Assembly (NCBI GenBank): GCA_004835665.1
Contig: RBKR01000017.1
Location: 1,054,001-1,118,000, forward strand
Length of the DNA: 64,000 nt
Source of the DNA: Phoma sp. XZ068
Lineage: Eukaryota; Ascomycota; Dothideomycetes; Pleosporales; Didymellaceae
Reading direction: 5' to 3'
The notes below the pieces were generated by a model. It saw only the letters and a program-made list of their open reading frames with translations. It was not told the DNA's origin and searched no databases. A program made the translations under genes and the position numbers. Positions 11,203 to 21,377 of the stretch are shown piece after piece (position 1 is the first letter of the stretch; every line of letters begins with the position of its first letter).

Positions 11203-12903
11203 ATGTCTCAACAACACAACGCGCAATATCAACAAGACGAAGGTAGGGTCCAGCTTGCCCTTCTAGCCTATCGTTCAGATGAATTTCCAAGCCTGCGACG
11301 CGCTGCTGCAGCATTCAACGTTAATCATCATACCCTATCTAAACGTGCCAAGGGAATACCATTTCGACTCGAAACACGCGTGAACTGCCTCAAGCTTACT
11401 GCAATAGAGGAAGAGACGATTATCCAATACATACTTGACCTTGACGCGCGAGGCTTTGCGCCCCGGCTGTGTGAGGTGGCAGATATGGCTGATAAACTGT
11501 TGGGTGTGCGTGATGGAAAGCCAGTTGGCAAGCACTGGGCTGCGCGCTTTGTGACGCGCTCAGATAGGCTCAAGATGGCGTTCAATCGAGCAAAGGATAG
11601 GCAGAGGATAATGCAGGAAGATCCTGAGGTCATTGGCGCGTGGTTCAAGTTGGTAGAGGATACCAAAGCCAAGTACGGCGTCCATGACGACGACGTGCAC
11701 AACTTTGACGAGACTGGCTTCCAGATGGGCGTCATTGGGTCCATGAAGGTCGTCACAGGCTCTGATAGACGTACTCGACCAGAGCTCGTTCAGCCAGGAG
11801 ATCGCGAGTGGGTTACAGTCATCCAGAGTATCTGCGCTGCTGGCCACGCAACCCCGCCATTTATCATCTACAAAGGGCGTGTCCACATCTCTGCATGGTA
11901 CGAGGAGGCAGATATACCGCGTAATTGGAAGCTCTCTGTCTCAGAGAACGGATGGACAAACAACGCGCTTGGCCTGGAGTGGTTGAAGCACTTTGACACG
12001 CATACAACAGCGCGTCAGGTGGGGGTATACCGGCTGCTCATTTTGGACGGTCACGAGAGCCACCTTAACCAGGAGTTCAAGGACTATTGCTTGGAGAACA
12101 AGATCCTTACGCTCTGTATGCCTCCCCATTCATCACACATCCTCCAGCCACTTGATGTGGTCTGCTTCTCGCCATTGAAGCGGAAGTACTCCCAACGCGT
12201 CCGAGACTTGGCACGCCGACGCGTCTTCCACATCAACAAGGAAGGCTTCCTACCTGCCTTCAAGGACGCGTTTTTTGACGTATTCACACAGGCTAATTGT
12301 CGAAAGGCCTTTGAGGCATCAGGACTAGTCCCTGTCAACGCGCAGGTAGTGTTGGATCGCCTGGAGACACGGTTGCGTACCCCGCCTCAACCCCCACTAC
12401 CAACAACCCCGTGGCAGTCGAAGACTCCAAGCAATACGCATGAATTTGGGTCTCAGTCAAAGCTTGTGAGCGAGTCTTTTACTCGGTCACCAGTTGCTGC
12501 CCAAGCTGGCTTCTCACAGCTTGTAAAGGGAGCTGAACTAATGCTGCATCAAAATGCGCTTCTTGCTGCCCGCAATACTGAGCTTGAAGAGCAATTGGCA
12601 GTGATGACCAAGCGGAAAGGGCGCAAAAGGAAGCAGATTCAGCATGGGGGTACATTGGAGTATGGAGTAGGGTCAGCGCAGGTAGCTGCTGAGGCGTCTG
12701 TGGTGGCTTTGTCGTCCAAAAGGACTCGAGGTGGTGGTGATCAAGAAATAGCACAACCAGCTCTACGGCGCTGTGGGAACTGTGGAGGGACTGGGCACAA
12801 CGCTCGTACGTGCAAAAAGGATTCAGAAGACACTTCTGAATCAGATGCGAGCACAAGGTTCATAGGATCCTTGTTTGATAGCGATGAATCTGATAATTCA
12901 TAA
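11203..12903 (+). CDS. Fot1/pogo-like DDE transposase, 566 aa, intact
   Basis: The ORF starts 33 bp inside the left TIR. Residues 1-60 have a psq/CENP-B-like helix-turn-helix (SLRRAAAAFNVNHHTLSKR), followed by a second DNA-binding helix segment ending at GKHWAARFVTR. The DDE_1 catalytic core shows NFDETGFQMG (Asp169), LLILDGHESH (Asp282) and LQPLDVVCFSPLK (Asp318); the spacing of 36 between the last two is typical of the pogo group. A coiled stretch (about 455-480) and a CCHC-type knuckle CGNCGGTGHNARTC lie near the C-terminus, then an acidic tail. No stop or frameshift interrupts it. It would cut and paste the element at TA sites; I infer it may still be active. Confidence 0.93.
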   Translation: MSQQHNAQYQQDEGRVQLALLAYRSDEFPSLRRAAAAFNVNHHTLSKRAKGIPFRLETRVNCLKLTAIEEETIIQYILDLDARGFAPRLCEVADMADKLLGVRDGKPVGKHWAARFVTRSDRLKMAFNRAKDRQRIMQEDPEVIGAWFKLVEDTKAKYGVHDDDVHNFDETGFQMGVIGSMKVVTGSDRRTRPELVQPGDREWVTVIQSICAAGHATPPFIIYKGRVHISAWYEEADIPRNWKLSVSENGWTNNALGLEWLKHFDTHTTARQVGVYRLLILDGHESHLNQEFKDYCLENKILTLCMPPHSSHILQPLDVVCFSPLKRKYSQRVRDLARRRVFHINKEGFLPAFKDAFFDVFTQANCRKAFEASGLVPVNAQVVLDRLETRLRTPPQPPLPTTPWQSKTPSNTHEFGSQSKLVSESFTRSPVAAQAGFSQLVKGAELMLHQNALLAARNTELEEQLAVMTKRKGRKRKQIQHGGTLEYGVGSAQVAAEASVVALSSKRTRGGGDQEIAQPALRRCGNCGGTGHNARTCKKDSEDTSESDASTRFIGSLFDSDESDNS

Positions 12904-12923
12904 CTAGTGTTAGTCGTGCCAAG

Positions 12924-12971
12924 AGATTTTGTCGCTCTCGGTGGGTTGTCGCTCTCGGTGGTGGTTTACGT
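12924..12971. repeat. Right TIR of the Fot1-like transposon
   Basis: 48 bp, perfect reverse complement of the left TIR, followed directly by TA. Confidence 0.95.
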
Positions 12972-12973
12972 TA

Positions 12974-14201
12974 TATAGTAAATAACTATAGCTTTAGTTT
13001 ATACTAAGTCTAAGCTATAGGTATTAGAATTAATAATATAGGGCCTTTATTATTACTAAGCTAGAATATATATAATAAGTATAGGTTATCTATTATAGCT
13101 ATAAATTATAAGGTTATTTAACTATTATAACTATAAGTTATAAAGCTATTTAATAGTATAACTATTAAAATTATAGACTAAGTAAAGCTTATAAATATTT
13201 TTAAAGTTAGTATACTAGGCTAAGTCTAGTTTAGATAAGACTATATATAAAGGCCTCTTTATATTAATAAGAGTTATAACTACTTCTATTAAGTAACTTA
13301 TAATAAAGTAATATATATATTTTATATAAAAAATAAAATACCTTTTCTTTTTTCTATCTTTTTACTTTTATAGTTAGAATAAATATATACTTATTAAAAG
13401 GCTACTTTAACTCTTAATATAAGTAGAAAGATTATAATAATTAACCTCTATATATATTATAGTAGAGTAAAGTATAGTTTTATATATAGTACTCTAGCTA
13501 AGACTTAATAAGCTATTAGGTTACTAGAGTAAAGTAAGATATATAATTAAAGGCTAATCTTAATAGGCTATTAGGCTTATTAGATAGACTTTAATAAATA
13601 TACTATACTTTATATTAAGTATAATCTTTTCTAATAAATAGTAACTAATATATAACTTAAACTTTATAGATCTTACTCTTAGAATAGCTAGTTAAACTTT
13701 TTAATTTTAAGTCCTAATAAAGTATTAAATATATCTAATAGTAAGTATATTTTCTTTATTTAAAAAGTTTTCTTTTAACTATCTTTTTATAAGACCTATC
13801 TATAAGTAAAAATAACTCTAGTAAGAAAGAGTAAAGAATAGTAATATACCTAGTAGTTATAATAATCTATTTATAACTAGCTAACTAGAAAGCTAATAGC
13901 TATAGATACTAATATCTTTAATATAATAATTAGATAAGGCTTTTTATATAGTATAGTTATAGTATAGTTTAATTATAGATTATATAATAAGCTTATTTCT
14001 TAGCTAGTAAGCTAGGTAGGTTATATATAAAAGCTTATATAGCTTATATTAAGCTAATATATATAGAATTAGTAATTTATAGTATAGATTAAGAAAGATA
14101 TAGCCTATATATAGTCTCTATACTATAAAAATTATAATATCTATAATATCTATATATTTTACTTTAACTCTACTACTAAGATAAAAATAATTAACTTTTT
14201 A
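12974..14201. other. RIP-decayed TA-rich block
   Basis: Almost entirely A and T with scattered CT/AG steps, no open frame, and strong TpA excess. This is what extensive RIP leaves of repeated DNA. I could not name the original element. Confidence 0.75.
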
Positions 14202-16069
14202 TAATATACTCTATAGGTAAGTAAGCTACTAGGTAAGTAAGCTACTTTTACTAAGCCTTTACTAAACTTTACTCTATTATAGCCTAAAATACTATACTTT
14301 AGTACTATAAGGTATAGTATAGTATAGAATATTATTTAGAGACTACTTCTATATCTTACTTATATATTTATATATTATACCTAGTCTTATTATACTATCT
14401 ATAGTATTATTAAGAGGGCTTACTTACTTTAGTATATACTTACTTCTTTACTTTTTTTCTATTACTACGCGCTCTAAACTCTTTTAAAGTAGTTAATTAT
14501 AGGCTATCTTTAACTATAAGGGTACCTTCTACCTAAACTTATATTTTTTTATATAATTTTTAGTATATAGTAGCTTTATTAGCTACTTAAAGCTTAGTAA
14601 TTTTCTATTATACTAATATAAGCTTATATATAATAATTACTACCCCTATTAATACCTTCTTAAATACTTTAACTATAGATATTAGTAAACTATCTATATA
14701 CCTTTAAATTCTTATCTTTATAAGTATTAATTATAACTTAAGTTTTAAAGTATTACTTAGAATTTATAACTACTAAGGCTTATTATTTATAGAGAGTAGT
14801 AGTAATAAAGTCTATAGCTTTATATTAAGGGCTATTATAACCTATTCTAGGTTAAATAAGACTAGTCTAGTACCTTAGAACTCTTTCTAGATATTACTAG
14901 AAGTAATTATAGTATTATAGGTATATATAAAGTATAGTAGGAACTTAGTCTTTATAATATAGTTAATTCTATTATATATAAGTATTTTAGCTTAGTACCT
15001 ATATACTTTTTTTAAAGTAGTAAAATAACCTATATTAAGGGGCTATATAAGATATAAAAAGTAAAAAAATAAATAAAGAGTAATTATTTTATTATTCTTA
15101 TAGTACTACTAGAATTTAAAAGAGTTATAGCTTTTATAACTATTAATAATAAGTAAATAGTAGCTACTAATAGTATACTACTTTATATACCTATTAAAGT
15201 ACTCTATCTAGGATAGACTAAGCTTATTAGTAGTCTAGCTATTATTAAAAACTTTAATAACCTAGTCTTAAAGTAGATCTTTTTTTTTATACTAGGTAGA
15301 GAGGTAGTAGTAAGCCTTAAAGATAAGGAAGTCTAGAATAGCCTATTTCTTAGTATTAATACTTACTATAGCTATAGCCTACTTCTAGTTACCTAGCTAG
15401 ACTACCTTTAGCTAACCTTATTATTCTAAAGCTATAATAACTACTCTTTAAAAGATCTAGCTTATTATAAAGCCTATCTTATTAAAGTTATATATATCTT
15501 TATTTTAAATACTATACTTAGCTTTAATATTAGCTACTAGGCTAAACTAGCTCTATAGAACCTTAAGATTCTTATAAAGGGCTCTCTTATAGTTATACTT
15601 ATAATTAAACTTAACTATAAGCTCTAGGTACTAGTTAATAAATATACTAGGCTAGTTTAAGCTAATAGAGCCTAGATTATACTTAGTATATAAAGAATTA
15701 GCTATTATAGCTATATCTACTAGCTAAGTACTAAATTCTTATATATCTAGCTTAAGTATATAACTAATAATTACTATCTCTTTATTATTATCTAACTTTT
15801 ATAAGTTAGGTATAGTATTAGCTTATAAAGGTTATTTAGTATATTAATAGCTTAGTATACTTTAAGGCACTCTATAGATAGCTATAGTATATTACTATAA
15901 AAGATTTATATCTTATTTAAGAGCTTAAAGTATAAGCTATATCTAAGCTTTTTAAGATATATTAATAATAGGTTATTATTAAGATATTAGTATAGAGAAA
16001 GTACTTTAGTAGAGGCTTAGTAAAAGTAGCTTACTTACCTAGTAGCTTGCTTGCCTATAGAGTATATTA
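14202..16069. mobile_element. RIP-decayed TIR transposon relic, about 1.87 kb
   Basis: The left end from 14202 (TAATATACTCTATAGG...) is the reverse complement of the right end reading down from 16069 for about 60 bp, with only C/T-type differences (for example GGTAAGTAAGCT against GGCAAGCAAGCT). Each arm contains a doubled motif of the form AGGTAAGTAAGCTACT, like the doubled motifs in the TIRs at 11.1 and 46.6 kb. The length matches a Fot1-size element. The interior is too decayed for me to read a transposase, so the family is inference. Confidence 0.65.
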
Positions 16070-16654
16070 ATATACTAAGTAATATTATAAAGTATCTATA
16101 TTAGTATATTTATTTTATTTAACCTTATATATAATATACTAATATATAACACTCTAATAGTGTATTTTATACCTAATTACTACCTGTTAGAGTATATTAC
16201 TATACTCTACCCCTGCCTAGCGCCTTACCTTACTAAAATCCTTAGCTACTCCTGTCCTGCTAATAGAGCCTTGCTAAGTATAAGTAAACCTTAGCTTCTG
16301 CACAAAAACTACATGCATTATAAAGGCCTAAAAAGGAGAAATTAGGACATTGCCCTTGTTGCGCGTTAAACGCGTTAAGCTAAGTTGCGTCTTCTATTAA
16401 TACGCTCTCTCCTGTAAGACTTGCCTTTGCCGTGTAGATTCTGGTATTCGCTAACATGTGTGGCTGCCAGGCACGTCCTCGAGACCGCCCAAGCGTTGGC
16501 TGTGCACATTACGGAGCACCACCTTCATCTCTACCTCCACTGCGGTTGCCCGCGCATACTCTCCCACCCGACACCACGCACTAACCCCCACCCTGCACCC
16601 CACGATACAGACCGCCCGAAGCACCACACAGCCGTGTCGATAGTGCAGGCGGCC
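16070..16654. other. Transition from TA-rich block to GC-normal island
   Basis: Composition changes at about 16150-16300. A TATAAAGG at about 16320 could be a promoter element for whatever was transcribed rightward. No gene is recognised before 16655. Confidence 0.4.
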
Positions 16655-17168
16655 ATGGATCTCGACAGCGTCCAAACGGACGAGACATACGAGGCCGCCC
16701 AAAAATCTGCGATGAACCGGCCGGCGCCACGCCTGGCCACTGGGCCGATGTCCGAGAGTAACCTAGCAGGTCGTCCGGAACCCAGTGTCGTCCCTGGGCA
16801 GCGAACAGGCGGATGACGATGTAAAAGATGCAACAGAATCCTTACCCGCTGAGCCCCGCCCGGTCGCTCGGCGGGTGTCCGCAGCCTTCCAGATCGGCCC
16901 TTCCCCAATGGTCCCAGTCCCAGGCGGCGAGCCGACGGATCTGTACACCAGGCTCGATGGCGATACAATTTTCTCCCCTAGTGCCGTTCTGCCCAACGAC
17001 ACCATGGACGGCGTTGCTGAGGATACAGACGGCAACATTTGGGACCCTACCGCAAGTACGGCAGTCGACTACGAAGCCTCTCAGCACGCAGCGACACGAG
17101 TGGAGCTGAACTGGGCTCTTCGCAAGACGTTCGTCTGGACAATTTTTCCTCCTCTCCAACTATTGTAA
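16655..17168 (+). pseudogene. Hypothetical GC-rich gene remnant
   Basis: From the ATG at 16655 the frame reads MDLDSVQTDETYEAAQKSAM and stops at 16816; another frame that overlaps it, open to 17168, continues with a similar Ser/Pro/acidic composition (SSLGSEQADDDVKDATESLP). The simplest reading is one gene with a one-base shift near 16775. I do not recognise a family. Both strands are open here because of high GC, so coding status is uncertain. Confidence 0.3.
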
Positions 17169-17873
17169 AAGGCGGCGAGGCAGGGCCCTAGGTTGATGAG
17201 GTTCGTTCGTTCAATCAGCGCGCCGTGCGATGCACGATCTGGCTGACTCAATCGCTTAGGCATTACCCTGCTAATATGCTTCGACACGAGCTTCCAAGAT
17301 TCGGGATGCGGCAAAGGTGTGCGCAAGCAGGCAGAGCGGCAAAGTGCGCAAGCAGTACAAGCGCGCAAATTGAGGAGTTTGAGACGAGAATCGTGGATTT
17401 GGTTTGTCTCAGCTTGTGATTATGTGGCCAGGCAATACCGCCCTTTACCATTTTCCCAGCAGTACAGTTCCCTAGCCATCGATTCTCTGCGAAGGACCAA
17501 GAAAAATACCTGTGCAAGACTCCCATGACTCCATAGCTACCATTTCACTGCGGACGAGCACATCTCCATCTGTTGGCTGTTGCCGTTGCTAGATCTCTTC
17601 ATTCTCCCAGTCGACGCTGCCATCGGTCTTGGCCTTCTTTACGGCCGTGAATTCTCGCACAGCCCTGTCCAGGCGTACCTACCTAACCGCCTGAGACCTG
17701 TGGACGCTCGCAGGACCCAATTATTGGACACCATACAGAAATTATGAGTCCATGTGGTTGCGCGACAAGCACAGCAAGAGCCTGGGCATGGTCCTTCCCC
17801 TGAGATGCGTCCACAAGAAACATTCGCACTTAGGTAATACTTGTATACAAATAGCTACGATGACTCGACACTT
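17169..17873. other. GC-normal stretch without a confident gene
   Basis: Lies between the hypothetical remnant and the 3' end of the minus-strand kinase. Short frames exist on both strands; none has a domain I can defend. Confidence 0.35.
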
Positions 17874-19307
17874 CTACTCTATGTACTCTTGGTTAAACCA
17901 GGGAAGAGCTAGCAGTTCAGCAGCTGACAGGCGATCTTTGGGATCGTACTTTAGGGCGGACCTTATCACTGCAAGGAGTCCGGCACTTTCATTATATGTC
18001 ATGTTTTTCGGCTTTCTCTCCTGAAATCTTTGCTCGAGCGTATGGCCAACCAAGATATCACTGGGTATCTCTGACTCTCCCACATCTGACCGAATTTGTT
18101 CTCCATCCTTATTGAAATATCTCTTCCCGCGAGGCCATCTCTCGAACATCGCTGGAGGTAATGGTCCGAGGGCGTGAATCATTTGGAGGAGATGATCGTC
18201 GTTGTTTTCCTGGAGGGCTTGGTCGTTACGATCTGCTCCCGGAAGGGAATCGCCATCACCCTCCTGGGGGAGATTGTTATCATTGCTCGTTCCGTGCACA
18301 TGGTCGGTATTGGTGCGCGCCAGGTTGAATGGTGGCATGACAAACAGAGGTGCCCTAGTGAAGAGCTCGAACAGAAGGCAGCCAAAGCTCCAGATGTCAA
18401 TCCGGTGATCGAAACTGGACTGGAGTACGACCTCGGGGGCGCGCAGCCCGTTTGCGATGACTGGTGTCGCAGGAGGGTCATTGGAGAAGAACGCTGCTTG
18501 ATATCAGGGCTGTTGACTCGGGACTCGACAAGTAGTACGTACCGGCACCAAGGTCAGAGAGCTTCAGCTCAACAGGAACTTCACGATCCCAGAACTCCGT
18601 AAGCGGCCGGTTTTCATAGATGCGCTCAGGAATTTGTGGATTGCCTTTGACCCCCGTAGACCAGCATTTGCCTCCAGAGGAATGTTGTTGGATTGGGATG
18701 GTAAGGGACAGAAGCAGGTTTCCAGGATTTGAATCACTGTGCGCAATTCCCAAGTCGTGAAGGCATTTCAGTGCCGTTAGTAGCTGCTTGCACATTGATT
18801 TGGCCTGCCAAGCAGGGATTGGATTACAGTCAGGATCGTAACATGCCGCGACAGCGGGCCCCATGGGCTCGAAGACCAAGCACTCATGCTCACCGTTCGG
18901 ACCATCGTGCTTGAAGCTATCCAGAAGTGTAACAATGTGGCCTCGTGCAGTGGCGTTGGCACGTATGATCCGGTTAATTTGTACTTCTTTGGACGTACTG
19001 GACGCGTCGGAGCTCAAGATTTTGATTGCGACGTACCGAGGATCACTTTTTGGTACCTGGTTAGCAAGTAAACGATACAGGCGCTGGAGGTGTGGTACCT
19101 AGTGCACTCCGCGAGCCACACAGTTGAGAACGACCCGTGGCCCAGCTTGCGAATGATCTTGTACTGGTAGCGATCCGCTTGAAATATGTCGCCGATTTGC
19201 ACGGGATGAAGTTTTCCACGCCGATACGACTCAACTGGCTCGGGGTATACCAGCCACCCCGGAAGCTTGTCACCAAAGGTTAACGACACTCCACCTTCGT
19301 AATCCAT
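17874..19307 (-). CDS. SRPK-like serine/threonine protein kinase, 443 aa, intact
   Basis: Minus-strand exons 19307-19099, 19045-18543 and 18493-17874 join with introns of 53 nt (GTACCA...AAG) and 49 nt (GTACGT...CAG); both junction phases close. Motifs in order: P-loop KLGHGSFSTVWLAE, VAIK lysine right after junction 1 (RYVAIKIL), FEPMGPAV hinge, catalytic loop LGIAHSDSNPGNLLLSL with the Asp present, metal-binding SDLGA at junction 2, APEV, DIWSFGCLLFEL and a C-terminal DPKDRLSAAELLALPW. Fungal members of this family are expanded and mostly uncharacterised; the SR-protein kinases proper phosphorylate splicing factors. The gene sits in a 3-kb GC-normal island between RIP-decayed blocks. The start at 19307 (MDYEGG) is the first ATG of the open frame. 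Confidence 0.88.
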
Positions 19308-19429
19308 TGGCCAAAGCTGAAGTCTGGACGGCCAGATTGGTCTAGAAGATGTCGGTCAAAGTATCGATTCTTTGGGAGGCAGCTGATCCGCCAAGTATCC
19401 AGGATCAAGCGCCAGGTGCCTTTTGCTGC

Positions 19430-20836
19430 CTAACAACAAGGATGTTAGGCGCAAGAGTAGCTAGACAGTCTAATTATAGATGCCCAAACATTATAAGGAG
19501 ACAAGTGCGGATTAGTTAATTTACAAGTGCTTAGGTAATAGAAGGCACTTAAACAAGGAGCTTAAGGTAACAGTAGAATGCAAATCTAAAATAAGATGCA
19601 GTAGGCAAAGTAGTTAGGTTAAAATAAGCGCTAAATCTAAATTAAGCTCTATATTTAAATTAACCCTACACTAGTATATCTTATATATTACTAATTAAAA
19701 TATACTAGTTAACTACTAATCTTATTATCTAAGTAACTATAATAGGTTATTTTTTATAATTTACCTATAATATATAAAATTATAGTAGATCTACCTATAT
19801 AATAGCGCTAGTAAGTCTAGTAATCTATATAATACTTAAGACTTAAGACTTTCTTAGCCTTAGCTAGTAATATTATTATCTAGTTATAATATAAAAACTA
19901 GTCTTACTATATATTTAGTAGAGAATCTACTCTACTTTCTATTCTCTTTCTACTAGAATTACCTACCTTACTTAGATTCTAGGGGGCTACTTTCTCTTCT
20001 ACTTTTCTAAGGCTACTTTCTCTACTATTAATATAGTAGATAGAGATTTTAAGAGAGGCTAAATTATATAGAATTATATTAGGATTTTAAATCTAGCTTT
20101 AGATCTAGAATCTAAGCTCTTGTTATTATAATATAGGCCTATAAAAGTTAGTTAAGATTTTAATATTCTTAAAGGGGCTAATTTCTTTAATTTTACTATA
20201 TAACTTTTTTTCTACTTAGCTTTTTCTAATATACTAGAAGGAATCTAGCTAGGTTTATCTTCTTCTATATTTATACCTAGTATACCCCTTTTTTTCTAAA
20301 GTATTATAATAAACTAGCTACTTTTTCTTACCTTTTTACTCTTCTATCTCTACTACTCTTTTTATTATTCTTTTTTTTTTTCTTTCTTACTTTTTCTTCT
20401 CTCTCTTTAAATTCTACTACTAGAGCCCTTTTTTCTCTTTTTTTTCTATCTAGCTAGCTAGCTAGCTAGTAGTAGTAAGCTAGCTTAATAATATAGTAGC
20501 TACTACTATAGAAAGCTAGAGTAGCCTACCTACTTAACTTTATAGCCTATATTAACTACTTTACTAGTAGCTTTTTACTTTACTATTTCTATAAGATTAT
20601 AGTCTCTACTAGGCTTATTACCTTCTACCTAAGTAGTACCTAGAGCTATACCTTTAAGATAAGAGACTATACCTATCTTCTTACTACCTAAAAAGCTATT
20701 TATAAGTCTTTCTACTCTATTTTAATATATATAGAGGCTAATATAGTAGCCTAGCTATATTAAAATAGCTAAAGGCTTTTTTAGCTAGTACCTTCTATTC
20801 TAGAGCTCTTTATCTACTATACTCTATAGTATAGCC
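19430..20836. other. RIP-decayed TA-rich block left of the gypsy element
   Basis: Very TA-rich, no ORF. It includes a pyrimidine-rich run (about 20280-20450) and a CTAG/GCTA microsatellite-like run at 20450-20475. It was contiguous with 27830 onward before the gypsy insertion. Confidence 0.65.
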
Positions 20837-21377
20837 TATTAAGGTTATATTCTAAGCAAAGCTTATAAATACTTCTAAGGTTAGTTCTCTAGGATAAATA
20901 GATATATAGTAGATTATAGAGAGTATAGATGCTTAGTAAAATACTATAGTAACTAGAGGTAATAATAAGTAGTATAGAGTAGACTATCTATCTTAAAAGT
21001 TAGGTTATAGTAAGGAGTATAGATAGTTAATCTATCTATCTTAATATATAGATAGAGTTCTAATAATAAAGTATATTAATTAGGTTAAATATAAACTATA
21101 AGGGTTATATTCCTATATACTATATACTAAAGAGATATATATAGTGCTTAGTATTATAAGGGCTACTAATTACACTAATTATTAATTATACTAATTACTA
21201 ATTATACTAATTATACTAAGACTAATTATATATATAACTTTATATTATTACCTAAGTAGTAACTAATAACACTTATTATTTATACTTACTTATAATACTT
21301 TCTCCTGTATAGTTTAACTGTGCTATACTTAGCCTATAATTATTAACCTTTGTTTAGTATTCTCTAGAATTATAATA
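20837..21377 (-). repeat. LTR (3' in element sense) of the gypsy element
   Basis: 541 bp. It differs from the copy at 27284-27824 by about a dozen positions in the parts I compared, all transitions. It contains short tandem ACTAATTATTAATT-type repeats around 21170-21235. Confidence 0.93.

Larger units (their letters stand above)
11123..12971 (+). mobile_element. Intact Fot1/pogo-like DNA transposon
   Basis: The element is bounded by perfect 48-bp terminal inverted repeats (11123-11170 and 12924-12971) and by TA on each side (11121-11122 and 12972-12973), the usual Tc1/mariner-superfamily target duplication. It holds a single intact transposase gene. The TIRs start ACGTAAACC and carry a duplicated motif. 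It is GC-normal and unmutated while the DNA just to the right is almost pure RIP-decayed TA sequence, so it looks like a young insertion. Confidence 0.95.

Noticed and set aside
13000..16100. TA-rich DNA as a centromere or replication origin
   Set aside because: Composition is explained by RIP of transposons; inverted ends of a decayed element are visible inside it.
17300..17420. Possible bZIP-like basic region (RKQAERQSAQAVQARK) followed in another frame by a zipper-like helix
   Set aside because: Needs a frameshift within a short stretch, has no supporting exons, and Arg/Ala-rich frames arise by chance in GC-rich DNA.
20450..20475. CTAG/GCTA tandem run as a CRISPR-like or structured array
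   Set aside because: Simple microsatellite of a few units in TA-rich DNA.
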